In this document: one piece after another, positions 24,221 through 32,737 of the stretch
How the letters are laid out: each line of letters begins with the position of its first letter
Numbering within the stretch: the stretch's first letter is position 1
NCBI GenBank assembly: GCA_910578855.1
Contig: CAJTRV010000001.1
Location: 1 to 64,000 of the forward strand
Length of the DNA: 64,000 nucleotides
From: an uncultured Bacilli bacterium
Lineage (GTDB): Bacteria; Bacillota_I; Bacilli_A; RF39; UBA660
Reading direction: 5' to 3'
Translations under genes and position numbers: made by a program
The notes under the pieces: generated by a model
The model's database searches: none
Seen by the model: the letters and a program-made list of their open reading frames with translations, nothing else
Told to the model about the DNA's origin: nothing

Positions 24221-25773
24221 TGAATGATATTATTAAATTCTTAGATGTTCATTATGATGCTGCTTTAAAATTAGTGAGTGATTTTGATATAACAAAAAAT
24301 AAAGAGTGGGATCCACAAATATATTTAAATGAGTTATATGTACAATTAGGTCATGTTTATAATGTTTTATTTGCTAATGAAAATGTTAATGAAAATAAAA
24401 GAAAAATAGATAATTTAGGTGATGAATTATCTGATGTATTACTACAATTAATTAATTTAGCAAGAGTGTTAAATATAGATATGTATGAAATAAAAGAATA
24501 TAAAGATTATAAGTATGATGATTTAAATGGATTAACAATTCTTTTAGGACAACTTACAGAAGCAGTTATGGAAATATATGAATGTCGTTTTAAAAAGAAT
24601 AGAGCAGATTTTGATACAAGTTATGACTTTGTAAAAGATAGATTGTATAAATTATTTATTATTACATACAAAATATCTAAAAAATATAAATTAAATATGA
24701 TTAAAGAATTTGATGATATGTTAAAAGATGCAAATGGATTCTTAGATAGATTTAGAAAAGGTAGTAAAAATAAAGTAGAATTTATAGATATATTTGATAA
24801 AGATGGTAATTTACTTGGTTATTGTGAAAAAAATAATGCTCATAAATTAGGATATTATCATAAGGTATTTGGTTGTTTAATATATAACAATAAAAAGAAT
24901 AAAGTGTTTTTACAATTAAAGAATCCAAATCATAATAAAGTAAATAAGAAACCACTTCTTGAAATAACAGCTGGTGGACACTTGATGTCAGGAGAAACAG
25001 TTAGAAATGGTGTAAGAGAAATAAAAGAAGAAACAGGATTAGATGTTGAGTATGAAAAATTAACATTTATAGAAGAAAGAACTTGTAATAAAACAATCAC
25101 AAAAGATTATAAAATACATGAATTTCAATATTATTATGCAGTAGATTTAAAAATAAATGTTGAAGATTTTAAAAATTATGATCCAGAAGAAGTTATGGGG
25201 TTTGTTGAATTAGATATACATGATTTATTAAGGTTACTAAATAACAAGGTTAAAAGAATAAAAGGAAAAAGAGAAAATGGTAAAATAGTAAATGTTACTA
25301 AAGATGATTTAGATAAAGCATATATTAAGAATGGTTTATATCTATCTTTATTAACAAAATTAAATATTAAGAAGGGGGAAAAAGTCATGAATAATAAGCT
25401 TAAAAAATTATATAAATATACTAATAAACAAATAAAGAAAAATCCAAATATGTATTATTTTGATGATGGTACAGTTTGTCAAAACCAAGACTATGAAAAA
25501 GATAATGTGAAATATTCGGTTATGAAAGTTAATACAGATATTAATACAAATAATTATTTAGTATATTTACTTATAATAAGTGGTAAAAAATCCATACCAC
25601 AAATGTTAGTCAGAAGTTTCAAAACTGATAGAGGAACAACAACATATTTTAATAAGTTATGTTCTTTAGTTGAGAAAAATACTAATCAAGATATTATTTC
25701 AAAATGTTATGATAAACTAATTGAAAGCAATCCAAAACCAACTCCATTATTTAGTAGAATATTTAACCTGTAA
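24220..25773 (+). CDS. MazG-like + NUDIX hydrolase + C-terminal domain of unknown function
   Basis: 517 residues in three parts. Residues ~1-185 are a MazG-like all-alpha region (YVQLGHVYNVLFANE, DNLGDELSDVLLQLINLARVLNID; the ELSDVLLQ helix is the metal-binding MazG motif). Residues ~190-380 are a NUDIX domain: GGHLMSGETVRNGVREIKEETGL matches GX5EX7REUXEEXGU. From M390 a further ~128 residues (MNNKLKKLYKYTNKQIKK...) are unrecognised and preceded by an internal ribosome site GAAGGGGG at 25371-25378, 8 bases before the in-frame ATG 25387. MazG and NUDIX both cleave nucleotide pyrophosphates, so the protein likely cleanses or remodels nucleotides. Confidence 0.8.
   Translation: MNDIIKFLDVHYDAALKLVSDFDITKNKEWDPQIYLNELYVQLGHVYNVLFANENVNENKRKIDNLGDELSDVLLQLINLARVLNIDMYEIKEYKDYKYDDLNGLTILLGQLTEAVMEIYECRFKKNRADFDTSYDFVKDRLYKLFIITYKISKKYKLNMIKEFDDMLKDANGFLDRFRKGSKNKVEFIDIFDKDGNLLGYCEKNNAHKLGYYHKVFGCLIYNNKKNKVFLQLKNPNHNKVNKKPLLEITAGGHLMSGETVRNGVREIKEETGLDVEYEKLTFIEERTCNKTITKDYKIHEFQYYYAVDLKINVEDFKNYDPEEVMGFVELDIHDLLRLLNNKVKRIKGKRENGKIVNVTKDDLDKAYIKNGLYLSLLTKLNIKKGEKVMNNKLKKLYKYTNKQIKKNPNMYYFDDGTVCQNQDYEKDNVKYSVMKVNTDINTNNYLVYLLIISGKKSIPQMLVRSFKTDRGTTTYFNKLCSLVEKNTNQDIISKCYDKLIESNPKPTPLFSRIFNL
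25387..25773 (+). CDS. Possible separate product from an internal start (128 residues)
   Basis: ATG in frame with the MazG-NUDIX gene, with a better ribosome site than many true starts of this element (AAGAAGGGGG, 8 bases upstream). The product would be the C-terminal unknown domain alone (YYFDDGTVCQNQDYEKDNVKYSVMKVNTD...LFSRIFNL). Either two proteins are made from one frame or an old stop codon between adjacent genes has been lost. Confidence 0.4.
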   Translation: MNNKLKKLYKYTNKQIKKNPNMYYFDDGTVCQNQDYEKDNVKYSVMKVNTDINTNNYLVYLLIISGKKSIPQMLVRSFKTDRGTTTYFNKLCSLVEKNTNQDIISKCYDKLIESNPKPTPLFSRIFNL

Positions 25774-25880
25774 GACCAAGTATCAGATTTACTATCAGAT
25801 GAAGTATCAAATCAAGTATCAATTTTGGTATTAGATTTTTGGGGGTAACAAATACCAGACATTCATGTTATACTTGTTAT

Positions 25881-25917
25881 AAATAGGACGAACTTTGAAA
25901 AAAAGTCCTATTTTTTT
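25881..25917 (+). terminator. Intrinsic terminator at the end of the nucleotide cassette
   Basis: Perfect 9-bp stem AAATAGGAC/GTCCTATTT (25881-25889, 25905-25913) running into T7. Before it lie short near-repeats of 'AGTATCA' (25780-25830) with no gene. Confidence 0.8.
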
Positions 25918-25928
25918 GCCTTTTCGAG

Positions 25929-25997
25929 TGCAAATTTGCAATTTTATGTGCAAAATTGCAAATAAACTCTTGACTTTTTCCAAAAAAGTTGTAAGAT
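25929..25997 (+). promoter_or_regulatory. Two palindromic operators and promoter ahead of the transfer module
   Basis: TGCAAATTTGCA (25929-25940, perfect palindrome) and TGCAAAATTGCA (25949-25960), centres 20 bases apart, then TTGACT (25970-25975), 16-base spacer, TAAGAT (25992-25997). The right operator ends 9 bases before the -35, exactly as before the LysR gene. This links the cassette's regulator to the first gene of the right-hand module. Confidence 0.72.
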
Positions 25998-26079
25998 AAA
26001 TGGCAATTATTTACATTAATTTGTAAGTAACTATTGGGGTTTCTGGTGATTGTGGCGCATTTTAAAAGTTGTATTTTTC

Positions 26080-26119
26080 AAAGAGAGATTACTAGGACTT
26101 CATGTGATTTCTCTTTTTT
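26080..26119 (+). terminator. Attenuator-like hairpin in the leader of the 26144 gene
   Basis: AAAGAGAGATT (26080-26090) pairs with GATTTCTCTTT (26106-26116) with two mismatches and is followed by T's. It lies between the operator-controlled promoter and the ribosome site, so it may attenuate expression. Confidence 0.5.
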
Positions 26120-26143
26120 GTTAAGTAGGGGGTGGATTTGCTC

Positions 26144-26617
26144 ATGCAAGTAGAATTTAAAAAGAAGTACCTTGATGAATATGATCTAAAAGCAATTGTT
26201 AAAGCTGTATATAATTTGTTTGATGATTATAATTACAAGAAAGCTATTGCACAAGAGTATTTAGATTCAATATATCAACATAGATTAACAGATAAACCTG
26301 AATATTCTAAATATCATAAGAAAATAGATTCAACATACAATACAGTTGAAAAAAGGGACAAAGTAGTAAATTACCTTAATGAATTTGATAGAAAATTAGA
26401 ATTTTTATTATCAACATTCACAGCAGAAGAAATGAAAATCTATAACCATAGTGTAATAGGGAGAGAACAAGATAAACAAATCAGGGATAGAATATGCAAA
26501 ACTGATAGAACATATTATCCAATTAAAAAGAGCTGTTATGTTAAAATAGCACTTAGATTTGGATTGGTAGATGGTTTTACGAAGGATGTATTCGCGACTA
26601 TTAGTCTATTTGACTAA
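26144..26617 (+). CDS. Sigma-like/ArpU-like HTH regulator, copy 1
   Basis: 157 residues. The C-terminal part 'LLSTFTAEEMKIYNHSVIGREQDKQIRDRICKTDRTYYPIKKSCYVKIALRFGL' reads like a sigma-70 region-4/ArpU-type helix-turn-helix. The gene at 26940 encodes a protein with the same layout. ATG at 26144 follows AGGGGGTGGAT; the GTG at 26132 lies within that ribosome site. Its promoter carries the LysR-type palindromes, so it is a candidate relay between the cassette and conjugation genes. Confidence 0.6.
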   Translation: MQVEFKKKYLDEYDLKAIVKAVYNLFDDYNYKKAIAQEYLDSIYQHRLTDKPEYSKYHKKIDSTYNTVEKRDKVVNYLNEFDRKLEFLLSTFTAEEMKIYNHSVIGREQDKQIRDRICKTDRTYYPIKKSCYVKIALRFGLVDGFTKDVFATISLFD

Positions 26618-26939
26618 TGGCCGTCCTTTTTTTTTGCCATTTTTTTGAAAAAAGTTTTAAAAAATTATTTGAGAAAATTTCTAATAAACGAATTTATTTA
26701 ATAGTTTATTTTTTGATTTAGCCCTTATAAAATAAGACTTTTAATTAAAAATCATCCAACTAAAAATTCAACTAAATATTCAATTAAATTCGCTACTGAC
26801 ATTCCAAGAGCAAGATGCTAAAATGTAGTAAAATGGGATAAGTTTAAAGAAAGGAACTATTCCATTTTTATTTTCACTATTTTTTTGAAGGACAAATTTA
26901 TTTTGTTCTTTTTTTGTACTTTCAGAGGGAGATGGTTTT
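26618..26939. promoter_or_regulatory. Intergenic control region (322 bases)
   Basis: No gene. It contains imperfect direct repeats of ATTCAAYTAAA (26765-26790), an 11-bp hairpin AAAATGGGATA/TATTCCATTTT with one wobble (26830-26840, 26858-26868), and a terminator-like stem GGACAAA/TTTGTTC running into T7 (about 26890-26916). The two stacked hairpins before the next gene suggest attenuation or antitermination. Confidence 0.45.
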
Positions 26940-27389
26940 ATGCCAAAAATTAAAGAACCAAAATTATATGATAAGGAAGTTTTAGAGGAATACAATTATC
27001 CTGAAACAAGGGAAATGGTATTACATTATTTTTCAAAGTATAGAGCTTATAGTGTTAAGGTTGAAGAAATATGTGATTCTTATCAATCTCCATTGTCAAA
27101 TGATTCAATGGGGATTTTTTCATCCAATATAAGTGATCCAACTTCCAAGCGTGCTTTAAAAATAATAGAGTATAAGGAATATATTGATTATATGAATAAG
27201 CAATTTAAAGGTTTAAGATTAAGACTTACATCAGATGAAAAGATAATATTTAATTATTCAATATTATCAAAACATACTGATGAAGAATTGGCTGAAAAAT
27301 TATCTATGGAAAAAAGTAGTATTTATCATAGAAAGAAAAGCTGTTATATTAAAGTAGCTAAGTATTTTCATATAGAAGTCTTTAATTAA
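26940..27389 (+). CDS. Sigma-like/ArpU-like HTH regulator, copy 2
   Basis: 149 residues. C-terminal 'LRLTSDEKIIFNYSILSKHTDEELAEKLSMEKSSIYHRKKSCYIKVAKYFHIEV' aligns with the protein at 26144 (shared KKSCYxKxAxxF) and has a clear HTH (DEELAEKLSMEKSSIYHRK). Probably a transcription regulator of the element. Ribosome site AGAGGGAGAT. The pair may have arisen by an old duplication. Confidence 0.6.
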   Translation: MPKIKEPKLYDKEVLEEYNYPETREMVLHYFSKYRAYSVKVEEICDSYQSPLSNDSMGIFSSNISDPTSKRALKIIEYKEYIDYMNKQFKGLRLRLTSDEKIIFNYSILSKHTDEELAEKLSMEKSSIYHRKKSCYIKVAKYFHIEVFN

Positions 27390-27467
27390 AATTGAAAGTT
27401 AAAATAATAGTGAATTTTTGAGTTATTACTCTCGTTAAAAGTAAGAATTAATAAGGAGGTGTAAATT

Positions 27468-27713
27468 TTGAGGGAGATTAGAGTTTATATGCCTGAATAT
27501 TTAATCAATAATATTGATGAACGTTGCGCAGAACTTAATATCAACAGATCTGAATATCTTAGAACATTAGCTAATTTAGATATTTCTGTTCAAAGATACC
27601 AGCAACTTACAAGATATGCAAATCAAATGTTTAACAATATTAATAATATTCATGCAGAACTTGGTGTTTTTGTAACACCATTACAAGAAGTTCCAATGAT
27701 TTGTATGGATTAG
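27468..27713 (+). CDS. Ribbon-helix-helix protein
   Basis: 81 residues, TTG start after AAGGAGGTG. N-terminus 'REIRVYMPEYLINNIDERCAELNINRSEYLRTLA' is a ribbon-helix-helix DNA-binding motif. Similar small proteins act as relaxosome accessory (MobC-like) or repressor proteins. It is far from the relaxase, so a regulator is at least as likely. Confidence 0.65.
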   Translation: MREIRVYMPEYLINNIDERCAELNINRSEYLRTLANLDISVQRYQQLTRYANQMFNNINNIHAELGVFVTPLQEVPMICMD

Positions 27714-27716
27714 GGG

Positions 27717-27745
27717 CTGACATTTTAAGAAAACTGCTGTATAAT
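27717..27745 (+). promoter_or_regulatory. Promoter of the 27774 gene
   Basis: CTGACA (27717-27722), 17-base spacer, TATAAT (27740-27745). Confidence 0.65.
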
Positions 27746-27773
27746 AATAGTAATAAATGAGGAGGAGTTTTCT

Positions 27774-28448
27774 ATGAAAAAAAGAAAGAAAATGCCTCTT
27801 GTAATTTTAACTTTAATGGTATTAGTTTTAATTGCTAGTATTAGTATATTTACCTTTAACGCAAGAGAAACAAAAAATAAAGACAGTGTTTTATTAGAAG
27901 AGAAGAAAGCAAATGTAGTTAAGGATAAAAAAATAGATGAAAAATCAAATGACAAAGTTGATGAAATTGAATCTGTAGATAAAACTAAAGAAGAAAGTAA
28001 GAAGAAAGAAAATACACTTACTTCGTCAAATAGTAAAAAAGAATCTACTGTTTCAAATCAAAAATCAACGCAATCATACAATAATTCGAGTGCTACTAAT
28101 AATTCTAAAAAACAAGAAGAGTCAGTAGTTAATAAAGCTCAAACTCAAACTAATAATACACAACCAAATAATAATCAATCATCAAACAATGTTACAACAG
28201 ATCCTTATAATTATATTACAGGTGGAGTAATAGATGCACCAACAAAAGATGCTTGCTTAGCAAAAGGAGATGCTATCTTAAATAGGCATTTAGATGAATT
28301 GATGAATTATAATAGTATGCACATGGATAATCAAAGAAGTCAGGATATTACTAACTTAGAATGTTATCCGGTACATAAACCAGATCAAGATGGTTGGTTT
28401 TTAAACATCTTGTGCAATTCTGGAAATTGTAATAGTAAATATAAATAG
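27774..28448 (+). CDS. Membrane-anchored or secreted protein, unknown
   Basis: 224 residues. N-terminal signal/anchor helix (MPLVILTLMVLVLIASISIF) after a basic start KKRKK, then a long Lys/Glu/Ser/Asn-rich disordered stalk (~residues 35-145), then a small cysteine-containing C-terminal domain (DACLAKGDAILNRHLDELMN ... LECYPV ... LCNSGNCNSKYK). The layout is that of a cell-envelope lipoprotein-like or anchored protein presenting a disulfide-bonded domain. It precedes the adhesin gene. Not recognised further. Confidence 0.6.
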   Translation: MKKRKKMPLVILTLMVLVLIASISIFTFNARETKNKDSVLLEEKKANVVKDKKIDEKSNDKVDEIESVDKTKEESKKKENTLTSSNSKKESTVSNQKSTQSYNNSSATNNSKKQEESVVNKAQTQTNNTQPNNNQSSNNVTTDPYNYITGGVIDAPTKDACLAKGDAILNRHLDELMNYNSMHMDNQRSQDITNLECYPVHKPDQDGWFLNILCNSGNCNSKYK

Positions 28449-28466
28449 AACAGTGATGTTCTTTTT
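28448..28466 (+). terminator. Short intrinsic terminator
   Basis: GAACA-GTGA-TGTTC (28448-28461) followed by T5, right after the stop of the preceding gene. Confidence 0.55.
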
Positions 28467-28493
28467 ATTTTTGACTATAAAAATATTTCATAG

Positions 28494-28520
28494 GTACTAA
28501 TTAGATATTAGTGCTTTTTA
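28494..28520 (+). terminator. Terminator-like hairpin ahead of the adhesin gene
   Basis: GTACTAAT (28494-28501) pairs with ATTAGTGC (28507-28514), one wobble, followed by T5. It could end upstream transcripts or attenuate the adhesin mRNA. Confidence 0.5.
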
Positions 28521-28564
28521 TTTGTCTATTATTTAGACAGAAATTAAAGAAGGGGGAAAAATTT

Positions 28565-31294
28565 TTGAAAAAATTAACGAAATATTTATTAGTTGCTGTT
28601 GGATTACTTATAGGTGCAACAGTTAATGCACAATCAGTGTCTGCTGCAACTTTAAACTATGATTTTTCTGGTTATTGGTATGAACGTCAAAATGGTGATG
28701 GTTCAGATCATTCATCATGGAAACTAGAAAATTATTATGTAGATGGTCAAACTGCATATTGTATAGAACCGGGAGTACCAGAAGGAAATCCAATGTATCC
28801 AGCTGATTGGAATGCAACTGGTCTTAGCCCATCAATTAAAGATAGATTAACTTTAGTTGCTTATTATGGATATACTTATCCAGGACATCAAACTGTTAAA
28901 TATCATGCTGCTACACAAGCAATGATTTGGGAATCAATTTTAGGAAATGGTTCTTGGGTTAGATTTTCAACAGCAAGATGGAATGGAGGTACTCCTTTAG
29001 ATGTATCAGCAGAACGTGCTGAAATTGAAAACTTAATTGCTCATCATAGGGATTTACCAAGTTTTAGTGGGCAAGTACATAGATTACAAGTTGGAGAAAC
29101 ATTAGTATTAACTGATACAAATAATGTTTTATCTAATTATGATGTAAGTGTTAGTAATGCTAGTGTTAGTGTGAATGGAAATCAATTAACAATCGTTCCT
29201 ACAGAAAGTGGAACAATTGATTTAAATTTAACTAAAAAACAAGTTTATTCTAGCGGATATAAATTATTTGTTGGAGATAAAATTCAAAATATGATTGTAC
29301 CGGGAGCAGTTGATCCAGTACGAACAAAAGTAAGAATTAATTCTTATAAAAGTGTAGTAAAAGGACATAAGTATGATACAGAAACTGGTGTAGCTCAAGG
29401 ACAAGCTACATTAAAAGGTGCAACTTATGGCGTTTATGAAGAATCAACTGGCAAATTAGTTACAACTGTAACAACAGATGAAAATGGATATTTTCAAAGT
29501 GCAGCAGTTTTAACATATAAAAAATATTATTTACAAGAAATTAGTTCAAGTAATGGATATTTACTAGATGCAACAAAGTATTATTTTGATATAAGAAATA
29601 AAGATAGTATAGAAGTAGATGTAAAAGAAGATGTTGTAAAAAACTACATTAGTATTTTAAAACAATACGATTATGTAGATGGTAATACAACATTTTTAAA
29701 TGCAGAAAAAGGTATTACTTTTGAAATTTACTATCCAAATGGAGATAAATGGGGTGAAGTAACTACAGATAAAAATGGTTATGCAACTATTGAAATTCCT
29801 TATGGAGTATGGAAATTTCATCAAGTAAACACAAATACTGGATTTGAAAAAATCTATGATTTCTTCATTACTGTTGATTATGATAGTTCAAAAGAACAAT
29901 ACTATAACATTTTAAATAATAAATTATCAGCATATTTACAAGTGTTTAAAACTGATTCTGAAACAGGAGAAACAATTGCTATAGCTGACACTACATTTAA
30001 AATTTATAATATGGATACAAAACAATATGTATCACAATATGTTGCTGGAAAAGTATATGATACTTTTAAAACTGATGAAAATGGTAAATTCATTACATAT
30101 TTAAAATTAGAGGCAGGAAATTATAAGTTAGTTGAGATTTCAAGCCCACATAATTACTTATTAGATAGTGAAGGAATGACATTTACCATAGGAAATGATA
30201 CTCATTACAATTACACTACTTATGGTGCTTTTGTAACTGTATATTTCAAAGATAAGGTAATTAAAGGCCAAGTAGAAATTAATAAAACTGGTGAAGTTCC
30301 TGTAATTAAAGATGGAACATATACTTATGAAGTAAAATCATTAGAAGGTGTAACTTTTGAAATTTATGCGAATGAAGATATTTTATCTGCTGATGGTAAT
30401 CATTTATATTATAGTAAAGGTGAATTAGTTGATACAATTACTACTAATAGTGAAGGTTATGCAATAAGTAAAGAACTTTATTTAGGTTCTTATTATTTAG
30501 TTGAGGTAAAAACTTTAGATAAAATGGTTTTAAATGATGAAAAATACTATTTTACGTTAGAAGAAATCGATAATAAAACAAGTATTGTTTATGAAAGTTA
30601 TAGTGCTTTAAATTATTACAAAAAAGGTGAATTAGAATTTAGTAAAACAGATCTTACAACTGGTAAGGGAGTAGCAGATACTAAGGTTGAAATTTTCCAT
30701 ATCAATGAAGATACTGATGAAAGAGAACTTGTATTTACCGGTGTTACAGATAAGGAAGGTAAGATAAAAATTACTGATTTATTTGTAGGCAAATTTGTAA
30801 TCATTGAAACTGAGGCAGCAACTGGTTATAAACTAAGTGATGAAGAGGTTTCATTTGAAATTAAAGAAAACGGTGAAATAGTTAAAGCTAATATGACTAA
30901 TGAAAAAATTACATCTACTGTTGGAATTCATAAAGTAGATGAAGATGGTAAACCAATTAAAGGGGTTACAATAGGTGTTTATGATTTAGATGGTAACTTA
31001 ATTTATTCTGGTGTAACTGATGAAAATGGGGATATTGAATTTGTTGTTGAATATGGCTCATATTATTTTCAAGAAATTGCTACATTAGACGAATTTGAAT
31101 TATCAGATGAAAAAGTATATTTTGATGTAACAGAGGATGGAGAATATATCCAAAAAACATTAGTTAATGAATTAAAAGAAATTGAAGTACCAAATACATC
31201 ATCAAATACTTATATTGATATTATTGCTGGTGCTATTGTTTTATTAGGTACTGGTTTAATAATTGTTTCAAGCAAAAGAAAAAATAAAAAATAA
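28565..31294 (+). CDS. Thioester-domain adhesin with SpaA-like repeats and sortase signal
   Basis: 909 residues, TTG start after AAGGGGG. Signal peptide to about A27 (VNAQSVSA). A thioester domain follows: C66 in TAYCIEPG and Q118 in ATQAMIWE are the expected Cys-Gln crosslink pair. Then six or so Cna_B/SpaA-like domains (e.g. KIYDFF, VFKTDSETGE, INKTGEVP, FSKTDLTTGKGVADTKVEIF, IHKVDEDGKPIKGVTIGVYD). The C-terminus has VPNTS (875-879), a hydrophobic helix and SKRKNKK, a sortase-type sorting signal in which V replaces L and S replaces G. The element encodes its own sortase at 55626. It likely forms a covalent surface adhesin aiding mating contact. Confidence 0.9.
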   Translation: MKKLTKYLLVAVGLLIGATVNAQSVSAATLNYDFSGYWYERQNGDGSDHSSWKLENYYVDGQTAYCIEPGVPEGNPMYPADWNATGLSPSIKDRLTLVAYYGYTYPGHQTVKYHAATQAMIWESILGNGSWVRFSTARWNGGTPLDVSAERAEIENLIAHHRDLPSFSGQVHRLQVGETLVLTDTNNVLSNYDVSVSNASVSVNGNQLTIVPTESGTIDLNLTKKQVYSSGYKLFVGDKIQNMIVPGAVDPVRTKVRINSYKSVVKGHKYDTETGVAQGQATLKGATYGVYEESTGKLVTTVTTDENGYFQSAAVLTYKKYYLQEISSSNGYLLDATKYYFDIRNKDSIEVDVKEDVVKNYISILKQYDYVDGNTTFLNAEKGITFEIYYPNGDKWGEVTTDKNGYATIEIPYGVWKFHQVNTNTGFEKIYDFFITVDYDSSKEQYYNILNNKLSAYLQVFKTDSETGETIAIADTTFKIYNMDTKQYVSQYVAGKVYDTFKTDENGKFITYLKLEAGNYKLVEISSPHNYLLDSEGMTFTIGNDTHYNYTTYGAFVTVYFKDKVIKGQVEINKTGEVPVIKDGTYTYEVKSLEGVTFEIYANEDILSADGNHLYYSKGELVDTITTNSEGYAISKELYLGSYYLVEVKTLDKMVLNDEKYYFTLEEIDNKTSIVYESYSALNYYKKGELEFSKTDLTTGKGVADTKVEIFHINEDTDERELVFTGVTDKEGKIKITDLFVGKFVIIETEAATGYKLSDEEVSFEIKENGEIVKANMTNEKITSTVGIHKVDEDGKPIKGVTIGVYDLDGNLIYSGVTDENGDIEFVVEYGSYYFQEIATLDEFELSDEKVYFDVTEDGEYIQKTLVNELKEIEVPNTSSNTYIDIIAGAIVLLGTGLIIVSSKRKNKK

Positions 31295-31372
31295 GATATA
31301 AAAGAATAAAGGGGTTTTGGTTTTTATATAGATTAAGTTATTACTATGAAATAAAAGAAGGGGGAATGTAAA

Positions 31373-31750
31373 ATGAATAGTATTAATAAGTTTTGTGTTA
31401 TGGGTAGATTAGTTAGAGATCCAGAATTAAAAGAATTAGAAAATGGAAGTAAAGTAGCTAATGTTACTCTTGCTGTTGATAGAGATTATAAAGATAAGGA
31501 AGGCAATAAAATTACTGATTTCCTTAATTATTCTCTATGGAATAAAGATGCTGAAAGAATTACTGATTTTAGTAAAAAAGGTGCAATTGTTTGTTTAGAA
31601 GGTTCATTTAATGATAGAGAGATTGAAATAGGTGATGGTAAAAAAATTCATACATTTAATCCAGTTGTTGAAGTTTATAGACATATTGCTAATGCTAAAA
31701 ATATGGATTCTGAAGTCGTAAATACTAATGAAGAAGAGATGGCAAAATAA
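31373..31750 (+). CDS. ssb: Single-stranded DNA-binding protein
   Basis: 125 residues; OB fold with 'NKFCVMGRLVRDPELKELENGSKVANVTLAVDRDYKDKEG' and 'ITDFLNYSLWNKDAERITDFSKKGAIVCLEGSF'. Shorter than housekeeping SSB and without its acidic DDDIPF tip. ICE-borne SSBs coat transferred or replicating single strands. Ribosome site AAGGGGG. Confidence 0.88.
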   Translation: MNSINKFCVMGRLVRDPELKELENGSKVANVTLAVDRDYKDKEGNKITDFLNYSLWNKDAERITDFSKKGAIVCLEGSFNDREIEIGDGKKIHTFNPVVEVYRHIANAKNMDSEVVNTNEEEMAK

Positions 31751-31752
31751 TT

Positions 31753-32340
31753 ATGATTGATACAAATAAAACATATAGTTTGGCTGAATTATTAAACCTA
31801 TACAATATGTATAATTTAGAATTTAAATTTTATGGTAATAACAAAAATGGAAAGTTAGAAGTTTACATGAAAACAGATGTTGATAAAATATCTGTTTTTT
31901 CTTCTATCAATCCTAATATGACTAAAAATGATTATATAAATCTTAGTGAAAATGAAGCTAAAAAAGTTGAATTTAAATTTGATAGGGAGGTATTAGATGT
32001 GGAATTAGATATAGTTGCTGTTGTTTTAAAAACAAGTGATGTAAATATACCATCTACTAAATATTCTTTAGAAACTTTAGATAGACTTACTAAAGAACAA
32101 GATCAAGAAGATAGAGAAGTTAAAGATGGTGAACAAGATGGTATTTGCTATTTCATAGTAGATCATAATACCGGTTGTAATCTTTATGATGGTGTTTATA
32201 CATTTGATAAAAACAATAAAGGTTTAATTGAAGATTTAAAAGATAAATACGAAGAAGAAGATAATCAATTATTAAAAGATAATTTAAAGTTGATTTTAGA
32301 TTATTGCAAAGAGTTAGGAAATAAAGAAATAACTAGATAA
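31753..32340 (+). CDS. Hypothetical acidic protein
   Basis: 195 residues, not recognised. Very acidic (central EQDQEDREVKDGEQDG), with 'GICYFIVDHNTGCNLYDGVYTF' near the C-terminus. It starts 2 bases after the ssb stop and precedes the first secretion gene. Acidic proteins of this sort recur through the transfer region and might be antirestriction or DNA-mimic proteins, but nothing proves it. Confidence 0.6.
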   Translation: MIDTNKTYSLAELLNLYNMYNLEFKFYGNNKNGKLEVYMKTDVDKISVFSSINPNMTKNDYINLSENEAKKVEFKFDREVLDVELDIVAVVLKTSDVNIPSTKYSLETLDRLTKEQDQEDREVKDGEQDGICYFIVDHNTGCNLYDGVYTFDKNNKGLIEDLKDKYEEEDNQLLKDNLKLILDYCKELGNKEITR

Positions 32341-32370
32341 TATTTGATAAGAAAAAAGGGGGAATTTATT

Positions 32371-32730
32371 TTGATAGAAAAATTAAAAAAAATAAAAGAT
32401 AAAATAGATTTAACTATGGTTGGAATATTTACTTTTGCTCTTAGTATTATAGGTAATATTCAATCAGTATATGCAGTTGATAAAATTGAAGGCGGAAATA
32501 TAACTATTGATTCGCTTGGTACAATAATTAAAAACTTAGCTACAAAAATTCAAGTTTTTGGTATTGTTGTTTCTTTCATAGCACTTGTTGTTTTTGTTAT
32601 TCAATTTATTATTGGTGATGATGAAACTAAGCAAAGAAGAAAGAAAACAATTCTTTATACGCTAGGTGGTGTAGCATTACTTATTTTAGTTCCTAGTATA
32701 ATCAATTTTGTTATTGATACACTAAAGTAG
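32371..32730 (+). CDS. Small membrane protein of the transfer system (VirB2/TrbC-like)
   Basis: 119 residues, TTG start after AAAGGGGG. A signal-like helix (TMVGIFTFALSIIGNIQSVYA) and two membrane helices (IQVFGIVVSFIALVVFVIQFII, LYTLGGVALLILVPSIINFVI) separated by a basic loop KQRRKK give the layout of VirB2/TrbC-type pilin-like proteins. Position directly before the VirB6-like gene supports this. Call rests on topology and context. Confidence 0.65.
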   Translation: MIEKLKKIKDKIDLTMVGIFTFALSIIGNIQSVYAVDKIEGGNITIDSLGTIIKNLATKIQVFGIVVSFIALVVFVIQFIIGDDETKQRRKKTILYTLGGVALLILVPSIINFVIDTLK

Positions 32731-32737
32731 GGATAAT

